Positions 33,401 to 34,280 of a stretch of 34,280 bases of DNA are shown one piece after another. The notes under the pieces were generated by a model. That model did not search any database and had not been told where the DNA came from. It saw only the letters and a list, made by a program, of their open reading frames with translations. The DNA is from an uncultured Prevotella sp. (GTDB lineage Bacteria; Bacteroidota; Bacteroidia; Bacteroidales; Bacteroidaceae), in assembly GCA_938028745.1 (NCBI GenBank), contig CALIZL010000041.1, positions 1-34,280 of the forward strand, given 5' to 3'. Each line of letters starts with the position of its first letter. Positions within the stretch are counted from its first letter, which is position 1. The position numbers and the translations under genes were made by a program.

Positions 33401-34280
33401 GTCATGCTGCAGTTTGTCATCGAGACGAAAAGCCCCATTGATTGGAAAAAGGTAACATGGAAACCCACATACAACTATGAAAATAAGGACACCATTGCCT
33501 TATCTCCTGCAAGAGCGATTTTTGCCAAGAATATATTACCGGTTTCGGCACAGCTTTTCAATCCGCTCATCGCTTCAACATTGCCGGCATACGGTACTGG
33601 CTTCCGGCTTGTTCCTTGCCTGAAAGTGGCCAGACGTTCAGCCGCCGATAAAGGCACCAAGGTCTTCCTGACCATCAAGAGTACCACAGGCGATTTGATT
33701 CATTCCACGGATCTTACCCTTGCCCCTGACGGACACGTTAAACGAGACACGCTTGTCTTTACCGATATGGCTCTTGCCGCAAAATTAGCGAATAGTAGTT
33801 ACTATGTAACATTCTCTTCTGAACGTGAGTTGACGAAAGCCGATACGGCCTGTATCAAAATTATACGAACCGGCTTCGAGCAGGAAATCAAAGCCTCTGT
33901 CTTCAGCAAATACGACAGCAACGACTATGGTCTCCTTTATAGGGGCTGGGGGCAATTCGCCTATAACGGCAACAAGGAATGGAGTACGCGGCCTATTGAC
34001 ACCACGGTTCTGAAGATTGACCGAAATAAATATAAAAACATTGCAAGTGACGACCCCGATCCTGAACGGATTGGAAAGGCAATGACACCCATCAATAAAG
34101 AACGTTTCTTTGTGATGGGTTACAATGCACAGCGGGATGTCTACGTCAGTGTGACGGATAGTACCTATATCGGCAGCGTGTCGCAGTGTAGTTCACGTAT
34201 GGGACAGCAAGAGATAGATGTCGACAGCGTTTCCTATGCCGCCGGTGGCTCTTCCCTCCCTGCTCCCGTTCTAAAAACGG
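30470..34280 (+). CDS. giant SpvB / FG-GAP lipoprotein (TcB/RHS-like), partial, runs off the window
   Basis: The frame is open from ATG 30470 to the last base, 1270 codons without a stop. A lipoprotein signal ends in LLFVSC (C21). Residues about 100-280 form the conserved lead-in of the Bacteroidetes SpvB group (GYRFLPHGEHF, ITVPYDSTLIPQGY, TSHFTDVINGIIKVPE). The SpvB domain starts at about 285 (GTAALSYPFELPKGRAGMQP, GWSLPLQSI). FG-GAP-type calcium loops are DIDGDGLPD (about 636) and DFNGDGLVD (about 720), beside a Gly/Ser-rich stretch. YRGWGQFAYNG near 1155 is typical of TcB/RHS-like shells. The expected RHS repeats and toxin end would lie beyond the window. It begins 77 bases after the T9SS gene, probably in the same operon. 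Confidence 0.88.
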   Translation, partial: MNKSVCFSAVILSAFLLFVSCNGNRRTSHISNKQEIRESPVSDAKEQKTGKDNQSLHAKKYAHAVTGTKEIGRERGTRTNKRNHVSKRLQDFRKRTVSKYFAGTLADSLSVGRAELKVPHGSMEHAKILSITPLRKGELPHLPAGMVNVTADRSNPTVAANSKDSIAGYRFLPHGEHFVHSLASITVPYDSTLIPQGYTAEDIHTYYYDELKAQWVMLRHKVLDKDRELVVAETSHFTDVINGIIKVPENPETQNYVPTGISELKAADPSAGITTVSAPTANQSGTAALSYPFELPKGRAGMQPSVGLQYSSDGGSSYVGYGWSLPLQSIDIETRWGVPRFDADKESESYLLMGSKLNDRTYRTTDAPARTKDKRFYPLVEGGFAKIIRRGDSPQNYTWEVTSKDGTVSYFGGVDGTVDEGAVLKDGNGNILRWALCKTQDTHGNFVSYKYRKRSDNFYPETYRYTGSKDEEGAYSVQFAFKWDARKDVVKSGRLGVLQTDDALLERVEVKYNSELLRAYALHYKEGVFSKTLLDSIVQLDSKGRRVAAQGFSYFDETKNGIFSSEETWKSNSQEEKPVFFTKHFDNVSDSLSILGSSSSSGGSGGGGFGVAVGPVSVGASYELSINKSYGEVAFADIDGDGLPDKIFKTSTGIWYRPNLYGKTAQGGFGDPIHVKGIGRFSESESLNHNIGVDVGAGFGPVSVGASYGHSIQSDKVKVYMQDFNGDGLVDVANKGTVYFNHIGADGKPYFEPTSAGTFNPIHTPDEQVVDQTFIPDYKQVRDSLEREFPLNDAVRVWRAPYTGTVAVSGQVERRATRGDGVKMNIQTQGIILWKDSLIESGIRHYALTRNVTAGQHIFFRLQSRYSGTADSVKWDPAIRYTAIASGVTTYAGEDLTQYKASQDYIGGEASTAYLAETGKVLIKAPYHKEKTSDDVCLKVIKQTRASSTTQTKIYLKADTIADGVFETEYLANKSDSVMLQFVIETKSPIDWKKVTWKPTYNYENKDTIALSPARAIFAKNILPVSAQLFNPLIASTLPAYGTGFRLVPCLKVARRSAADKGTKVFLTIKSTTGDLIHSTDLTLAPDGHVKRDTLVFTDMALAAKLANSSYYVTFSSERELTKADTACIKIIRTGFEQEIKASVFSKYDSNDYGLLYRGWGQFAYNGNKEWSTRPIDTTVLKIDRNKYKNIASDDPDPERIGKAMTPINKERFFVMGYNAQRDVYVSVTDSTYIGSVSQCSSRMGQQEIDVDSVSYAAGGSSLPAPVLKT

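Overview
The window looks like a chromosomal segment of an oral or gut Prevotella-like member of the Bacteroidales. The grounds are TAnnTTTG-type -7 boxes in place of the sigma70 -10 box, a type IX secretion (T9SS) sorting domain, Bacteroidetes-type VgrG and DUF4280 PAAR-like spike genes, a SpvB-type giant lipoprotein and the housekeeping pairs sucCD and pta-ackA. No rRNA or tRNA gene was recognised. The genus assignment is an inference from style and gene content, not from a marker gene.

Layout. (1) 1-836 holds no gene. It contains 22-bp tandem repeats, a dispersed repeat and the first copy of a hairpin element. (2) 837-2736 is a two-gene module, an ABC-type AAA ATPase overlapping a small protein with a nuclease-like motif; it resembles phage-defence pairs. 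(3) 2965-5844, minus strand: a small two-helix membrane protein, an SPFH-SHOCT protein and a zinc-ribbon membrane protein, with a 16-bp tandem array between the first two. (4) 5992-10150, minus strand: sucC-sucD (succinyl-CoA synthetase) and a DUF2156-GNAT fusion. (5) 10382-13998, plus strand: pta-ackA, a palindromic 22-bp tandem array and a BadF/BcrA-type sugar-kinase-like gene. (6) 14052-15992: a long inverted repeat, a frameshifted tyrosine integrase remnant and a DUF1016 (YhcG) PD-(D/E)XK nuclease, closed by another copy of the hairpin element. (7) 15993-17060 has no gene and carries further 22-bp arrays plus the second copy of the dispersed repeat.

(8) 17061-26542 is an orphan type VI secretion effector island. 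A 1083-residue VgrG carries a C-terminal metzincin-like protease domain (HExxHxxGxxH plus a Met-turn). Thirteen bases later comes a tandem array of six exported paralogues, which I interpret as duplicated immunity proteins, followed by a DUF4280 PAAR-like tip protein and an out-of-frame remnant of a second one. (9) 26652-34280 looks like one operon: two related outer-membrane beta-barrel proteins (the second with an N-terminal membrane anchor and a long linker), a T9SS-sorted surface protein, and a very large SpvB/FG-GAP lipoprotein that runs off the right end.

How it fits together: central fermentation genes (succinate and acetate branches) sit beside accessory islands for conflict with phages (837-2736, 14588-15856) and with other bacteria (17061-26542, probably 26652-34280). 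Repeats lie at most island borders. The most notable systems are the VgrG-metzincin effector with its six-member putative immunity array, and the beta-barrel/T9SS/SpvB operon.
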